This document shows, one piece after another, positions 1-8,643 of a stretch of 43,426 nucleotides of DNA (position 1 is the stretch's first letter; every line of letters begins with the position of its first letter). The notes below the pieces were generated by a model. The model ran no database searches. It saw nothing but the letters and a program-made list of their open reading frames with translations, and was not told the DNA's origin. Position numbers and translations under genes: made by a program. Source of the stretch: Pirellula sp. (GTDB taxonomy: Bacteria; Planctomycetota; Planctomycetia; Pirellulales; Pirellulaceae); assembly GCA_021300155.1 (NCBI GenBank), contig JAJTID010000170.1:1-43426 (forward strand), read 5' to 3'.

Positions 1-231
1 ATCGAGGCAAGCGAACTATGGGATGTAACCACAGAGCAACATAGAATCTGTAGTCTTGCCAAATACGGAAAAACAAGAAAGAACTACTCAGAGTCGTTCC
101 TGCCAATGGCAGCATGACTAACCGAACAGCCGGTCACACCCAACAGCAAGTCACTCGACGCTATTGTTGGAACGGATTTCTTCCCTATTGAAAAGCTGTC
201 AACGCCATCCCAAAAACTCTCTGAAGATTTA
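1..231. other. Region before the first gene, no confident gene
   Basis: Plus frame 1 is open from the window edge to a TGA at 115-117. It could be the tail of an upstream gene, but nothing in it is recognisable. After that stop the same frame stays open into the DUF5829-like gene, with no ATG or GTG before the TTG at 232. The stretch 118-231 reads like coding sequence, so the gene may begin further upstream through a frameshift or an unusual start. No promoter or RNA gene was seen. Confidence 0.35.
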
Positions 232-1839
232 TTGCTTGCTGCACTCGATAGCGAAGCACTGTACACCATCGTTGGTCAGATCAAGCCGGTTTCTGAAGGA
301 TTCTGGGGAACGTACTTCCCGATTGAATCCGGTGACCTGAGTGAGATTGAGAAAGTCAGAGAAGCTGTCAAACCCTGGTCTAACGGCGGTTTCTTTGCAG
401 CCGATGTTTTGATCTACGAAAAGCAACAATCGGGCCGTCGACATGCCTCTTTGTATCTCGCGCATGCTCCAACTCTTCAGGCAACCATTTTGCGAAATCC
501 AAAGTTCTTCGATCGCTTCGGGCTAACGGACGACTCACCCTCGCACCAAGTCATGATGACGATCGAACGTTCGACAAGTCCAGAAGAACGTTGGAGAGGG
601 TTTGGTATTGCCTTTGGATACCCAGAATACGCAATTAACTTCTTTGTTGGGGCCGGACTACACCAGCGAGAAACGGGCGAGTTCATCGAACGGGACTTTC
701 GTCATGTTCCTACCTTCAAAAGCAAACAAGGTCGCTTTGTCTATGCAGTACCCAAGATCAGTCCGTTGCGTACCGAAGACACGGAACTGCTTCAGCGTGC
801 TAAACCTATCTTGAACGAATACCGTCGGCTGCGAGCGCAGTACATTGGCGATGGAAAACCCGGCCCTGTTGCATTGCTGCGCGATTGGTTCGATGACGGT
901 AGTGGAAAATGCCATCCGAACAATGCGATCGCAAAGCTTGATTCGTCCGCGGAAAGTCCTGTTGAAACGAATGGGGATGAACCAGAGACTCCCACCAACT
1001 CCAAACCTCGCGTCGTTTTCAATCATCTCTATACGGTTCTAGAGGAAGAGGCATTTAATGCACTGCGAAGCTCGGAGTTCGTAATCCAGCAACTGGCTGC
1101 AAGCGATCAAGGGTTTCCCAAATTCAAAGCAGTCGACGATTCGTGCCAGTCGATTTACTTGCGTGGCAAGGACACCTATCTTGAGTTGCTCGGACCGAAC
1201 AACAGCCTCGGCGCACCTGTTGGAAGTGTCGGTCTGAATTGGTCCGTGGAAACAAAAGGGGCCATCGATACGGTAGAGAGTCTTCTTAGAAAAACGAACG
1301 CCGACGTGTCTCGGTATCTAAATCGCTGGGACTTCGACCGCGCTGGATCGGTCAATTGGTATCATGTCGTTCATCGAAAGTTCCCCGAACGCGAGCCATT
1401 CCAATGGGTGTTTAGCGAATACCATCCAGACTTTACCCCTGCACTGTATCCGGCGAGCGAACTAGGAACGAAACGAATTCTACGAAGCGATTTCCTGAGC
1501 TCCCGTTTCGATCGTTCACGTCATCTGGAAAACATTCAAAGTATCACCTTGGATCTAAAGCCAGCCGATGCCAAAGCTCTCGAACAAGATCTGCTCGCAG
1601 TTGGCTTGCGGGTGGAGTCAGGCGACAGGCGTATCTCGTTGTTGATAGGTTCCGATTGCACTTTGGTTATCAACTCCGATCCTGCGATCGCAACATCTCG
1701 GATCAAGTCGATCGGTTTTTCGACCAATAGCGGCAATCCAATCGATACCCTTCCACCGATTGGAGGCGGAATCGCAATACATGGCGATAACAACAAACGT
1801 GGTTGGATGGATTTTGATAAACCACTGTCAAAAAAATGA
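232..1839 (+). CDS. DUF5829-like protein with extra N-terminal domain
   Basis: This is a predicted protein of 535 residues if the TTG at 232 is used. The second half, from about residue 262 (Asn-His-Leu-Tyr, then a Glu-rich segment and a Thr-Tyr-Leu-Glu-Leu-Leu segment), resembles the DUF5829 family, whose function is not known to me. Residues 1-250 are a separate globular region I do not recognise. There is no signal peptide or membrane helix, so it is probably cytoplasmic, but the N-terminus is unreliable. The frame is open back to 118 and the stretch 160-183 encodes Ile-Val-Gly...Phe-Phe-Pro-Ile-Glu, which resembles Ile-Val-Gly...Tyr-Phe-Pro-Ile-Glu inside the gene. That hints that true coding sequence starts before 232. 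It converges with the ligase operon, with 67 bases between them. The family call is moderate and the function unknown. Confidence 0.6.
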   Translation: MLAALDSEALYTIVGQIKPVSEGFWGTYFPIESGDLSEIEKVREAVKPWSNGGFFAADVLIYEKQQSGRRHASLYLAHAPTLQATILRNPKFFDRFGLTDDSPSHQVMMTIERSTSPEERWRGFGIAFGYPEYAINFFVGAGLHQRETGEFIERDFRHVPTFKSKQGRFVYAVPKISPLRTEDTELLQRAKPILNEYRRLRAQYIGDGKPGPVALLRDWFDDGSGKCHPNNAIAKLDSSAESPVETNGDEPETPTNSKPRVVFNHLYTVLEEEAFNALRSSEFVIQQLAASDQGFPKFKAVDDSCQSIYLRGKDTYLELLGPNNSLGAPVGSVGLNWSVETKGAIDTVESLLRKTNADVSRYLNRWDFDRAGSVNWYHVVHRKFPEREPFQWVFSEYHPDFTPALYPASELGTKRILRSDFLSSRFDRSRHLENIQSITLDLKPADAKALEQDLLAVGLRVESGDRRISLLIGSDCTLVINSDPAIATSRIKSIGFSTNSGNPIDTLPPIGGGIAIHGDNNKRGWMDFDKPLSKK

Positions 1840-1906
1840 AACACATGTGTCCCATGCCATCTGCGGCGGAGTTCGTTCTCTGCGGAATTAGGCTTGCGAA
1901 CCATTA

Positions 1907-3871
1907 CTAAGACAAACTTTGGTTCAGATACAATTCTTCGATGGATTGGGTTGTATCTGCTTCGTCTGCCGATTTGTCGGAACGGATCATGGCGATTTTC
2001 GGATCGCGGAGGCTTAACTTGCCAGTTCCGTTTTCACGAATGATGCCTTCAAACTTGACGGTCACCACAATCTGCGGAAGAAACTCCCAACCGGGACGAG
2101 TGCCGCTTGCACTTTGCCTCTCAAACTTACGACCTGTCAACAATCCGCGTTGAACCACTTCTGCCTGGATCTGCCGGTCGCGAATCACGTCCAATCCTGC
2201 CACGTCTCCAACGATCTCAAATGTAGTTGCTTGTGCGGTAACACTCCGCGCCGAAATCACGTACGAACCGAACATACCAGCAGTCTCTTTGCTCGTCACC
2301 GCGACAGTACCTCCGGTAATGACCAAGTCGAGTGTAATCTCTGGTTTGCGTTTGACCCAACTCGGATCGCGGGCCGCGATGTGATAAAGTCCTTGCAAGT
2401 CTTTCGCAATGATTCCCTCATAACCTTGCGAGCGAAAGTGATGAAAGTAACGATTCACCTCTTCTTTGTGATTCGCCAACTGGCCTTCCGCAAGCAGAAA
2501 AGGCATCGGGGTAGATTGAGCCATCAACGGTCCAAGTACTTGACTTAGCCATTGCCGGCGTTGATGCAGTGGTAGAGAAGTCAGATCCGTCGAATTGCAG
2601 TAGAGAATATCGAACGCAGCAAACTTCAAATGGACCGGTCGTATCGGTTCACCTTGAAGCATGGCGTAAACCTCATAAACAGATGCAGGTCTCGGGCCTT
2701 CGACATTCAAAATCGTTCCGAACAATTCGCCATCGACAATTGCATTCGCAACCGGCAACATCGCGATCGTGCGATCGAGTCCTGGGATGAGCTCCAGCCA
2801 ATCTTTGCGATTTCGCGTGTAAGCACCACACAGTGTCGCTCCGGTCGAATCGGTGGTCTTGTGCAGTAACAGTCGAATGCCATCGTACTTTCTTTCGACC
2901 CACACCGGATACTTCGCGATCGAATCGACCCCTCCAGATGCGAGCGCTGGGCGTACTGGCGACAGCGGCTTCAACTGAATGGCTCGCAAGCCTGCTGGCC
3001 CATCCTGGGAAAGAATCTTCGCCACGTTGACTGGGTCCGTTAACGCGACCGCATGCTCTACCGACTCTTGCGGCACGTTGTATTGCTTGGCAATCGCTTT
3101 CGCGAGAAGCGACCCTTGATATTCAAATCCGAAGCCAGCATTTCGAAGGACGAGCTTCGCCAAAAAGTACGCTTCGATACGACCGCATCGCGTAAATAAA
3201 GAACGCAACAAGTCGAATCGCTTGGTCTGAATTAGGTTTGGCAAGGGTCTTAACGCTTCCAAGACTTCGACGGCCGTGAGTGGCCCTCCTTTCTTGACAA
3301 CAGACGCATGTGTCGCGAAGAGTACCGCTATATCTCCAGCACGCGTCAACGAGTCCATCAACTCTTCTCGCGATTGCAATGATATCGATTGCAGTAACCG
3401 AACTAACGAATCGCGACGAAACATGCTTCGTTGGCCAAGGAACGGGTCGCCAAGCAAGCATGCAATCTTTTGCGTGAAGGAGAGACCAATTTCGCGACCG
3501 AGAAAAGTATCGACAAGGTCTGCCATCGCGGCTGAAGAGGCGACTTTGCTTTGACAGACGAAGCCGAATAGCTCGGTGGCTCGTTGGTCCGCCATACCGC
3601 TCAATGGTAGGAACAGACCTTTGCACAGGGAAAAGAAAGAGATCGAGTGAAAAGCCTCAGGTGCAACAATTCCATCTTCACGTTCATTCGATAGCGACTC
3701 GATTGCAATTTGGAGATGATAAGGAAGTTCCGGGATCGCTACTTCTTCCGCAGGTAACCCAATGGACTTTAGGCTCTCTGCCAAGTCATCGCTAGCCAAG
3801 TACCAATCTCGAACGTCGTTTTGCGTTATTAGCTTTAGGCTATTGGGGTGGCTTGTTTTTGGTGTGTTCAT
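1907..3871 (-). CDS. ATP-dependent DNA ligase
   Basis: A 654-residue nick-joining ligase of the ATP-dependent (archaeal-like) type. It would seal DNA nicks by a lysyl-AMP intermediate. The first 250 residues are helical, as in the N-terminal DNA-binding domain of these ligases. The adenylation domain has motif I Lys-Tyr-Asp-Gly at 328-331 (catalytic Lys328), motif III Asp-Gly-Glu at 380-382, motif IV Glu-Gly-Ile-Ile-Ala-Lys at 485-490 and motif V around Lys507 and Lys509. An OB-fold domain follows from about 515. All core motifs are intact, so it should be active. The ATG overlaps the stop of the CehA-like gene by four bases (ATGA), which suggests translational coupling in a yacG-led operon. 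Bacteria normally rely on the NAD-dependent LigA for replication, so this enzyme probably serves repair. The class call is firm; the cellular role is inferred. Confidence 0.93.
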   Translation of the reverse strand: MNTPKTSHPNSLKLITQNDVRDWYLASDDLAESLKSIGLPAEEVAIPELPYHLQIAIESLSNEREDGIVAPEAFHSISFFSLCKGLFLPLSGMADQRATELFGFVCQSKVASSAAMADLVDTFLGREIGLSFTQKIACLLGDPFLGQRSMFRRDSLVRLLQSISLQSREELMDSLTRAGDIAVLFATHASVVKKGGPLTAVEVLEALRPLPNLIQTKRFDLLRSLFTRCGRIEAYFLAKLVLRNAGFGFEYQGSLLAKAIAKQYNVPQESVEHAVALTDPVNVAKILSQDGPAGLRAIQLKPLSPVRPALASGGVDSIAKYPVWVERKYDGIRLLLHKTTDSTGATLCGAYTRNRKDWLELIPGLDRTIAMLPVANAIVDGELFGTILNVEGPRPASVYEVYAMLQGEPIRPVHLKFAAFDILYCNSTDLTSLPLHQRRQWLSQVLGPLMAQSTPMPFLLAEGQLANHKEEVNRYFHHFRSQGYEGIIAKDLQGLYHIAARDPSWVKRKPEITLDLVITGGTVAVTSKETAGMFGSYVISARSVTAQATTFEIVGDVAGLDVIRDRQIQAEVVQRGLLTGRKFERQSASGTRPGWEFLPQIVVTVKFEGIIRENGTGKLSLRDPKIAMIRSDKSADEADTTQSIEELYLNQSLS

Positions 3872-5520
3872 GGTGCATTCGCTTTATCCAATTGAGATTG
3901 CCAAAACGTTGTCGCCGAATCGACATGTTCCGAATACTCTTCCCATTCTTTGGTGTTTCGAACAGCTTCTTCCGCATTTTTCAGCCAGCCCGTGAGGAAC
4001 TGCACAGCCTTCTTTGAAATCCTCCGTTGATTATCGAATTCGAAATAGAAAGGTGCCGTACTTGCAAATCGATATCCTTTTTCGTGGGCAGTCACGACTC
4101 GGACCACTAACCATCCACTCTCTTCGATTTTCAACGGCGGAAACTCGCCTCGTTTGTAGTGATCCTCAAGCTTGGCACTGTAGATTGTCTCACCGTTGAA
4201 GATCACGTCTAAGTAGTCGACCGGTTCACGTACGGACAACGATACGACGATATCTAACTCAATTGGCACACCTGCTGTGCTCGTTTGTGTCGATCCAGGA
4301 GGTTGTTGATTGATCAGAGTTCGAAGCAACGGACCATTCGTGATGGTTGTCCGACCCGACGCTATCGACTGCAACCATCGTTGGATATCGGGTGGTTCTT
4401 CGTGATGCGTGTACGTCCTGTTGTATCCGAGATAGGTATCGCCACTTCCGAAGCCTGTTCCTGCGGTCGGGGTCAATCGCAATCCCGATTCGAGCATCAT
4501 CCAATAGAGTTGCTCTGCCAGAATCCCGACACCACGTCCTCCTTTGAAGCGGAGTCGATCCTCTTTAGTAAAGGGGGCATAGACAGGAATACCGATCCGT
4601 TCTTTTCCACTCGTGATTTGAACTCGTCCGAAAACGACCTTTGGATCGCCAGTGACAAATACCATTGGCTCGTCCGATGTGGGACGATTGACCGAAGATA
4701 GCACTTGCACGGACCGGATCGCTTGGGTGCTCAATAGAATAGGCACATCGCGAGTCCAGGGTGACGTTAGCTCAGGCACCATGGTCGAGCCAGGCGGAAT
4801 CGCTTGAAGCCTTTCCATGAGCGTGTTTAAATTGTCAGCGGACGCTCCGTTCGAATCGGCATCGTCAGACGGCCAACCATGCAACATAACGGGGCCATGA
4901 CGCGAATGAAGTAATGGTGATTCCAATTGCAGCCCTAGGCCAACGATATTCGGATCGGTCGACTCGACCAGCGGTTCGGCAGCGTTCTTTGCGGACTTTG
5001 AAGCGGGGCGACGCGCTGGAGGCGAAGTCTTCGCGTTAGAAGCATCGGACACGACAGAGGATTGTTTTTGCCCGACTACGAAATCGACTGCATCGGCGCG
5101 TTGCCAGCGTGCTAACGGAGCCGACTCGAGCGTCGCATGATGGTCTCCGCTGTACCAATTTTCTGCGTGCATATCGGTCGAACGTGGTATCTCCACGGTC
5201 ACGATATCGCGAGTCTTTTTCTCCATCTTGAATCCGCCTCGCAAGTCACTAAACTCGTGACCGCGCTGGGCAAGAAACTCAAACTCACCACCTTTCGGGG
5301 TGATCGAGAACGAGGGCTCCGCCAACCACCACTCGGATTGCACCAACAGATTTCGTGGTCGCACGACACGTTTGTCTCCAACAACAAACTTGAGACGGGC
5401 AGAAACTCCTTCGCCCGATGGGTCGTCGACGACTTCCATATCGATGCTTTGAGCAGAGCACGTCTCGACCCAAATGAGCATCAGCAAAAGCAACAGGGCG
5501 ATACATCTAATTTTCTTCAT
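3868..5520 (-). CDS. Secreted CehA/McbA-like PHP-family protein
   Basis: A predicted 550-residue exported protein. The start at 5520 is chosen because it gives Met-Lys-Lys followed by a leucine-rich core and a Cys-Ser-Ala cleavage site near residue 23; the open frame upstream lacks these features. It resembles the CehA/McbA metallohydrolase family: Trp-Tyr-Ser-Gly-Asp at 122-126, a Thr-Ala-Gly-Thr-Gly segment at 352-356 followed by Gly-Tyr-Asn-Arg-Thr-Tyr, and Gly-Arg-Thr-Thr-Ile-Thr-Asn-Gly-Pro near 389-397. The usual Asp-x-His-x-His metal motif reads Asp-His-His-Ala-Thr at 126-130, so the second histidine is not at its expected place, and the family's Ser-Asp-x-His site is also absent. Catalysis may therefore be lost, with the fold kept for binding. 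It lies between a membrane protein gene (40 bases upstream) and the DNA ligase (four-base overlap). Confidence 0.7.
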   Translation of the reverse strand: MKKIRCIALLLLLMLIWVETCSAQSIDMEVVDDPSGEGVSARLKFVVGDKRVVRPRNLLVQSEWWLAEPSFSITPKGGEFEFLAQRGHEFSDLRGGFKMEKKTRDIVTVEIPRSTDMHAENWYSGDHHATLESAPLARWQRADAVDFVVGQKQSSVVSDASNAKTSPPARRPASKSAKNAAEPLVESTDPNIVGLGLQLESPLLHSRHGPVMLHGWPSDDADSNGASADNLNTLMERLQAIPPGSTMVPELTSPWTRDVPILLSTQAIRSVQVLSSVNRPTSDEPMVFVTGDPKVVFGRVQITSGKERIGIPVYAPFTKEDRLRFKGGRGVGILAEQLYWMMLESGLRLTPTAGTGFGSGDTYLGYNRTYTHHEEPPDIQRWLQSIASGRTTITNGPLLRTLINQQPPGSTQTSTAGVPIELDIVVSLSVREPVDYLDVIFNGETIYSAKLEDHYKRGEFPPLKIEESGWLVVRVVTAHEKGYRFASTAPFYFEFDNQRRISKKAVQFLTGWLKNAEEAVRNTKEWEEYSEHVDSATTFWQSQLDKANAP

Positions 5521-5560
5521 GCCGTGAATTGTAGCGAACGAACGGCACAACATCGTTCGA

Positions 5561-6742
5561 CTACTCCGCCTCGTTTGGCAACATCGCAGGTTCATTCGAT
5601 GCGATCTTGGGATGATTCGAAACGGGCAAATCCAAATCGATTTGATCAAACTCAACATGATCGACATCTCGCCTGAGAATCAGATAGATCACAGCCGTTG
5701 CACTCCAAAAGAAACTGAAGCTAAAAGCCGACAGCAACAGCATCACCGTGCTTCGAAACATTGACGTGGGAAACGCACCCAATTCGTCTAACGATCCATA
5801 AGACCCCATGTCGAAAGCTTTGGATATGATCCCATATCCTGCGCCAACAATCACGGTGAAGACATCGCCACTGATCAAACTGATCAAATACAGAAACGTC
5901 ACCAGGAGAAACAAAAGGGTCGGCTTTTGAAAAGCGTAAGCTGCGGATCGCGATACACCATCAAAGGCATCCGCTTTCTTTTCTGTCACCACGGCCGCTA
6001 CAGAGAGTGGAAACCCGAGAAGGGTAATCGCGGCGCACCAACCGATCCCCAAAGATCCTATAACAACGGGCAGCATCAACAGACCAACTCCCCAAGTTCC
6101 CAACCAAGGGATGTTCGAAAGCCAACCTAATATCCACGGCACCATTGCCAACACAAGCACCATACATGCAGGCATCGTGACGGACCAAGCGATCGATAGC
6201 CAGCGTGAGCGAACCAGTCGAAGCGTTTCACTCCAAGGAGCGGAAACTTGAGCGCCGCATTCGAGGACCGTTCGTCGGACTAGACATCCTCCGATAAAGG
6301 ACCAGATCGCAACGATACCGAGAGTCAGTGCGATGGCAAACGCGGTACCTCTCAACGTTGGCGAAGCGAACCATGCTGCCAAGGGAATAAAGTATGCTCC
6401 CCAGACTCCAAGAAAGTGCATCGGCGGATCGATTTCCACATCAGCCAATATCCAACTCGGCACCGGAGTCGCAATCGCTCGTGACTGAATCCACGTCGTT
6501 ACGATTCCTGGTTCTGGACGAAAGAGCAAGTTACACAAACGAATAATGCTATCGGTCGCCAACAAACCTGCGGCACAGAACAGCACGTGGGAGGATCGCC
6601 ATGAGACATTTAGCACACTCGTCAAAAGTCGCCACCAAGGTGCGGCGCGAAACCAATCAATCGCGACCATCGGTGTCTTAATGCTGCCCGGGGCAAATTC
6701 GCTTTGATTCTCTAAGTTGTGGTTCTCTGAGTTGTTATTCAA
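5561..6742 (-). CDS. Multi-pass membrane protein
   Basis: A 393-residue integral membrane protein of a kind common in planctomycetes, with no assigned function. Several hydrophobic segments are visible (about 45-65, 105-150, 185-260, 285-330 and 345-370), which suggests six to eight helices. The N-terminus (Asn-rich) and the C-terminus are hydrophilic. I chose the TTG start at 6742 because a GGAG lies seven bases upstream (6750-6753); the next ATG, at 6670, has no such site. The gene sits 24 bases after yacG and 40 bases before the CehA-like gene, so the four genes are probably one transcript. It might support export or placement of the CehA-like protein, but that is only inference from neighbourhood. 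Confidence 0.8.
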   Translation of the reverse strand: MNNNSENHNLENQSEFAPGSIKTPMVAIDWFRAAPWWRLLTSVLNVSWRSSHVLFCAAGLLATDSIIRLCNLLFRPEPGIVTTWIQSRAIATPVPSWILADVEIDPPMHFLGVWGAYFIPLAAWFASPTLRGTAFAIALTLGIVAIWSFIGGCLVRRTVLECGAQVSAPWSETLRLVRSRWLSIAWSVTMPACMVLVLAMVPWILGWLSNIPWLGTWGVGLLMLPVVIGSLGIGWCAAITLLGFPLSVAAVVTEKKADAFDGVSRSAAYAFQKPTLLFLLVTFLYLISLISGDVFTVIVGAGYGIISKAFDMGSYGSLDELGAFPTSMFRSTVMLLLSAFSFSFFWSATAVIYLILRRDVDHVEFDQIDLDLPVSNHPKIASNEPAMLPNEAE

Positions 6743-6749
6743 TGGAGTA

Positions 6750-6753
6750 CTCC
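6750..6753 (-). promoter_or_regulatory. Ribosome binding site deciding a TTG start
   Basis: On the minus strand GGAG is followed by seven bases and then TTG at 6742-6740. This is the only good Shine-Dalgarno match near the 5' end of the membrane protein gene, so it supports the TTG over the downstream ATG at 6670. Confidence 0.6.
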
Positions 6754-6766
6754 AAGTGCAGGCGGA

Positions 6767-6988
6767 TTAATCAAATTTCCACTCTCGAGGTCTGGCAGGC
6801 GGCTCGGGTGGTTCGTCGTCTTCGGGTTCAGAATTCTCCGCCGGCAGTCCGATATCTTCCGTCATCCAGCGATGCAAGTCCGCCATTTTGCAACGTTCCG
6901 AACAAAATGGCATAAACGGAGATGTGACGTCGGGCTCAAAGGTTCGTCGGCAGGTCGGGCAAGGAATCGTTCGTTTTCGTTCTGTCAT
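6767..6988 (-). CDS. yacG: DNA gyrase inhibitor YacG-type zinc protein
   Basis: A 73-residue zinc-ribbon protein of the YacG family. In E. coli YacG binds GyrB and inhibits DNA gyrase. The zinc ligands are visible as Cys10-x2-Cys13 and Cys29-x3-Cys33, with the family-typical Phe-Cys-Ser-Glu-Arg-Cys-Lys and Asp-Leu segments. The C-terminal third is acidic and proline-rich, also typical. It is the first gene of the minus-strand operon running through a membrane protein, a CehA-like protein and a DNA ligase. It is more usual to find yacG beside coaE. The 5' end faces the NIPSNAP gene, leaving 134 bases for divergent promoters. Confidence 0.88.
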   Translation of the reverse strand: MTERKRTIPCPTCRRTFEPDVTSPFMPFCSERCKMADLHRWMTEDIGLPAENSEPEDDEPPEPPARPREWKFD

Positions 6989-7112
6989 ACCTTAAAGAAT
7001 AGCGTATTCAGACGTTCTCTTTAAGGCGAAACCACCCTAGATTGACTTCTGTACTCCAGCAGTCGATACTCGTTTCTTGCAGGTTCCAACCACATTTCCC
7101 TCCTTCCTCTAT

Positions 7113-7116
7113 GGAG
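7113..7116 (+). promoter_or_regulatory. Ribosome binding site deciding a GTG start
   Basis: GGAG followed by six bases and GTG at 7123. It favours the GTG over the ATG codons at 7111 and 7141 for the NIPSNAP protein and leaves two arginines ahead of the hydrophobic core of the signal peptide. Confidence 0.55.
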
Positions 7117-7122
7117 CTCACC

Positions 7123-7905
7123 GTGCTTCGCCGAAATATAATGCTCACCATAGTGCAGTCATTCGCACTGATCGCCTCTGGTATTCTGTCGCTAGGTATC
7201 GCAGCAGAAACCGACAAACGCGTTTACGAATTACGAATCTACTACGCAGCCGAGGGTAAACTCGAGGCGCTCCATAGCCGGTTCCGAGACCATACAGTAA
7301 AGCTTTTTGAAAAGCATGGCATTGAAAACATCGGCTATTGGGTTCCTGTGGAGAATCCCGAAAGCCAACTGATCTATTTCTTAGCCTACCCAAGTCGCGA
7401 CGCACGCGATGCATCATGGAAAGCCTTCATGGCGGATCCTGATTGGCAAAAAGCGTACAAAGCTAGCGAAGTGAATGGCAAGCTTGTCGCGAAAGTAGAG
7501 ACCAAGTTCTTCCAAGCGACGGATTACTCCCCTGCGATCAAAGCGGATGCCAAGGGGGATCGTGTCTTTGAAATGCGAACGTACACGGCTTCGCCCGGAA
7601 ACCTCAAAGCGCTCGAATCGCGATTCCGCGATCACACGGTAAAGCTTTTTGAAAAGCACGGAATGACCAACATCGCTTACTGGACCTTGATGAAGGACCA
7701 AGCAGATGCCGACAACAACCTGACTTACATCCTTGCGCACAAGAGTCGAGATTCTGCTAAAGAAAGCTTCGCCGCATTCGGCAAGGATCCCGATTGGACT
7801 GCGGCAAGAAAAGGTTCTGAAGAAAAAGCAGGAGGCTCTTTGACCATTCCAAAGGGTGTCAAGTCGGTGTTCATGACGGCCACGGACTATTCGCCGATAC
7901 GATAA
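7123..7905 (+). CDS. Secreted tandem NIPSNAP-domain protein
   Basis: A protein of about 260 residues with a signal peptide (two Arg, then a hydrophobic stretch ending near Gly-Ile-Ala-Ala) followed by two NIPSNAP domains. Each has the ferredoxin-like family signature: Tyr-Glu-Leu-Arg-Ile-Tyr in the first and Phe-Glu-Met-Arg-Thr-Tyr in the second, then a conserved Leu-Glu-Ala/Ser-Arg-Phe-Arg-Asp-His-Thr-Val-Lys-Leu-Phe-Glu-Lys-His-Gly block and a C-terminal Ala-Thr-Asp-Tyr-Ser-Pro. The two copies share an identical 20-base stretch at 7297-7316 and 7639-7658, pointing to an internal duplication. Exported NIPSNAP proteins are frequent in planctomycetes, and their role there is unknown to me. Start sites at 7111 and 7141 are possible alternatives. 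Confidence 0.88.
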   Translation: MLRRNIMLTIVQSFALIASGILSLGIAAETDKRVYELRIYYAAEGKLEALHSRFRDHTVKLFEKHGIENIGYWVPVENPESQLIYFLAYPSRDARDASWKAFMADPDWQKAYKASEVNGKLVAKVETKFFQATDYSPAIKADAKGDRVFEMRTYTASPGNLKALESRFRDHTVKLFEKHGMTNIAYWTLMKDQADADNNLTYILAHKSRDSAKESFAAFGKDPDWTAARKGSEEKAGGSLTIPKGVKSVFMTATDYSPIR

Positions 7906-7911
7906 CCAAAA

Positions 7912-8409
7912 ATGCTACCTCGGCAGCAACTGGTGACCGAAGCAGCAAAAGCCATCCCGATAAGCAAGAGAATGACGAAGCGATCCGTGATTGTGCCGGT
8001 GTCGCTTTGTCTGCTCGATATCGTACTGACGCTATGTGGACAATCGAGCGCGTATTGGGATGGGGAGTTTCGAGACGTAACTGAGGCATCTCCGGCATTT
8101 GCCACCTATCTTGCGATTCATCCGGTTGTATTCGTCGTCGCCGGGCTAATGTGGATAGCTGTCTTTACTATCCTGGTGACAACATTGCCGGCATCGCCTG
8201 GAAGATTTGTTGCTACCGCTTTTTCGATCGGGCATGCTGTCGGGGCTTTGGCTTGGCTGGTTCGAATCTTTAGAGAGCTTGTAGGAGGCATGGAGCATGG
8301 GTCCGAGAAATCGCCGTCTCCATTGATCTATTTCGCCTTTGTCCTGTTGATCGTTTTGATCGCATTCTTTTATTCACTACTCGGTAGCAAGCCACGCAAC
8401 TCCCCCTAG
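7912..8409 (+). CDS. Small membrane protein of unknown function
   Basis: A protein of up to 165 residues with about four hydrophobic segments (near residues 25-43, 68-90, 98-115 and 138-158), so probably an inner-membrane protein. I recognise no family. It starts six bases after the NIPSNAP stop and may be cotranscribed with it. The ATG at 7972 is an equally possible start and would give Met-Thr-Lys-Arg immediately before the first membrane segment. It contains several Arg and Glu residues in the loop before the last helix. No function can be assigned. Confidence 0.65.
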   Translation: MLPRQQLVTEAAKAIPISKRMTKRSVIVPVSLCLLDIVLTLCGQSSAYWDGEFRDVTEASPAFATYLAIHPVVFVVAGLMWIAVFTILVTTLPASPGRFVATAFSIGHAVGALAWLVRIFRELVGGMEHGSEKSPSPLIYFAFVLLIVLIAFFYSLLGSKPRNSP

Positions 8410-8643
8410 TCGGGATGTTTACGAGGGCGATTGCCGAATGTCTAGAAAAATCAGAAAACCGCAGGCTGCTGAAGTAAAGAGTGGATGGCGTGGTATCAGG
8501 ATTGTAGGCGCCCGGTGTCGTTTTTTACGCTATGATTGAAGTTTGTTGTACAAACAATTGAGTATGAAATGGCGTCTTGACTATTGTTCCATCGCCGAAC
8601 AAACTCTTGTTGACTTCCAAAACGCCCTTCAGAACCAGAAATC
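8410..8643. other. Intergenic region before the PIN/TRAM gene
   Basis: 234 bases with no convincing open frame. It contains a run of T at 8521-8526 and a GTTTG/CAAAC inverted repeat around TTGTA near 8540-8556. The promoter of the downstream gene is presumably here, but I see no clear -35/-10 pair. Confidence 0.3.

Noticed and set aside
658-1026. Minus-strand open frames within the first gene
   Set aside because: They are antisense to a long plus-strand gene and show no recognisable domain or start.
1841-1850. Perfect ten-base palindrome ACACATGTGT after the first gene
   Set aside because: Short palindromes of this size occur by chance, and nothing around it supports a function.
5521-5667. 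Longer N-terminus for the CehA-like protein
   Set aside because: It precedes a clear signal peptide start at 5520 and overlaps the coding end of the membrane protein.
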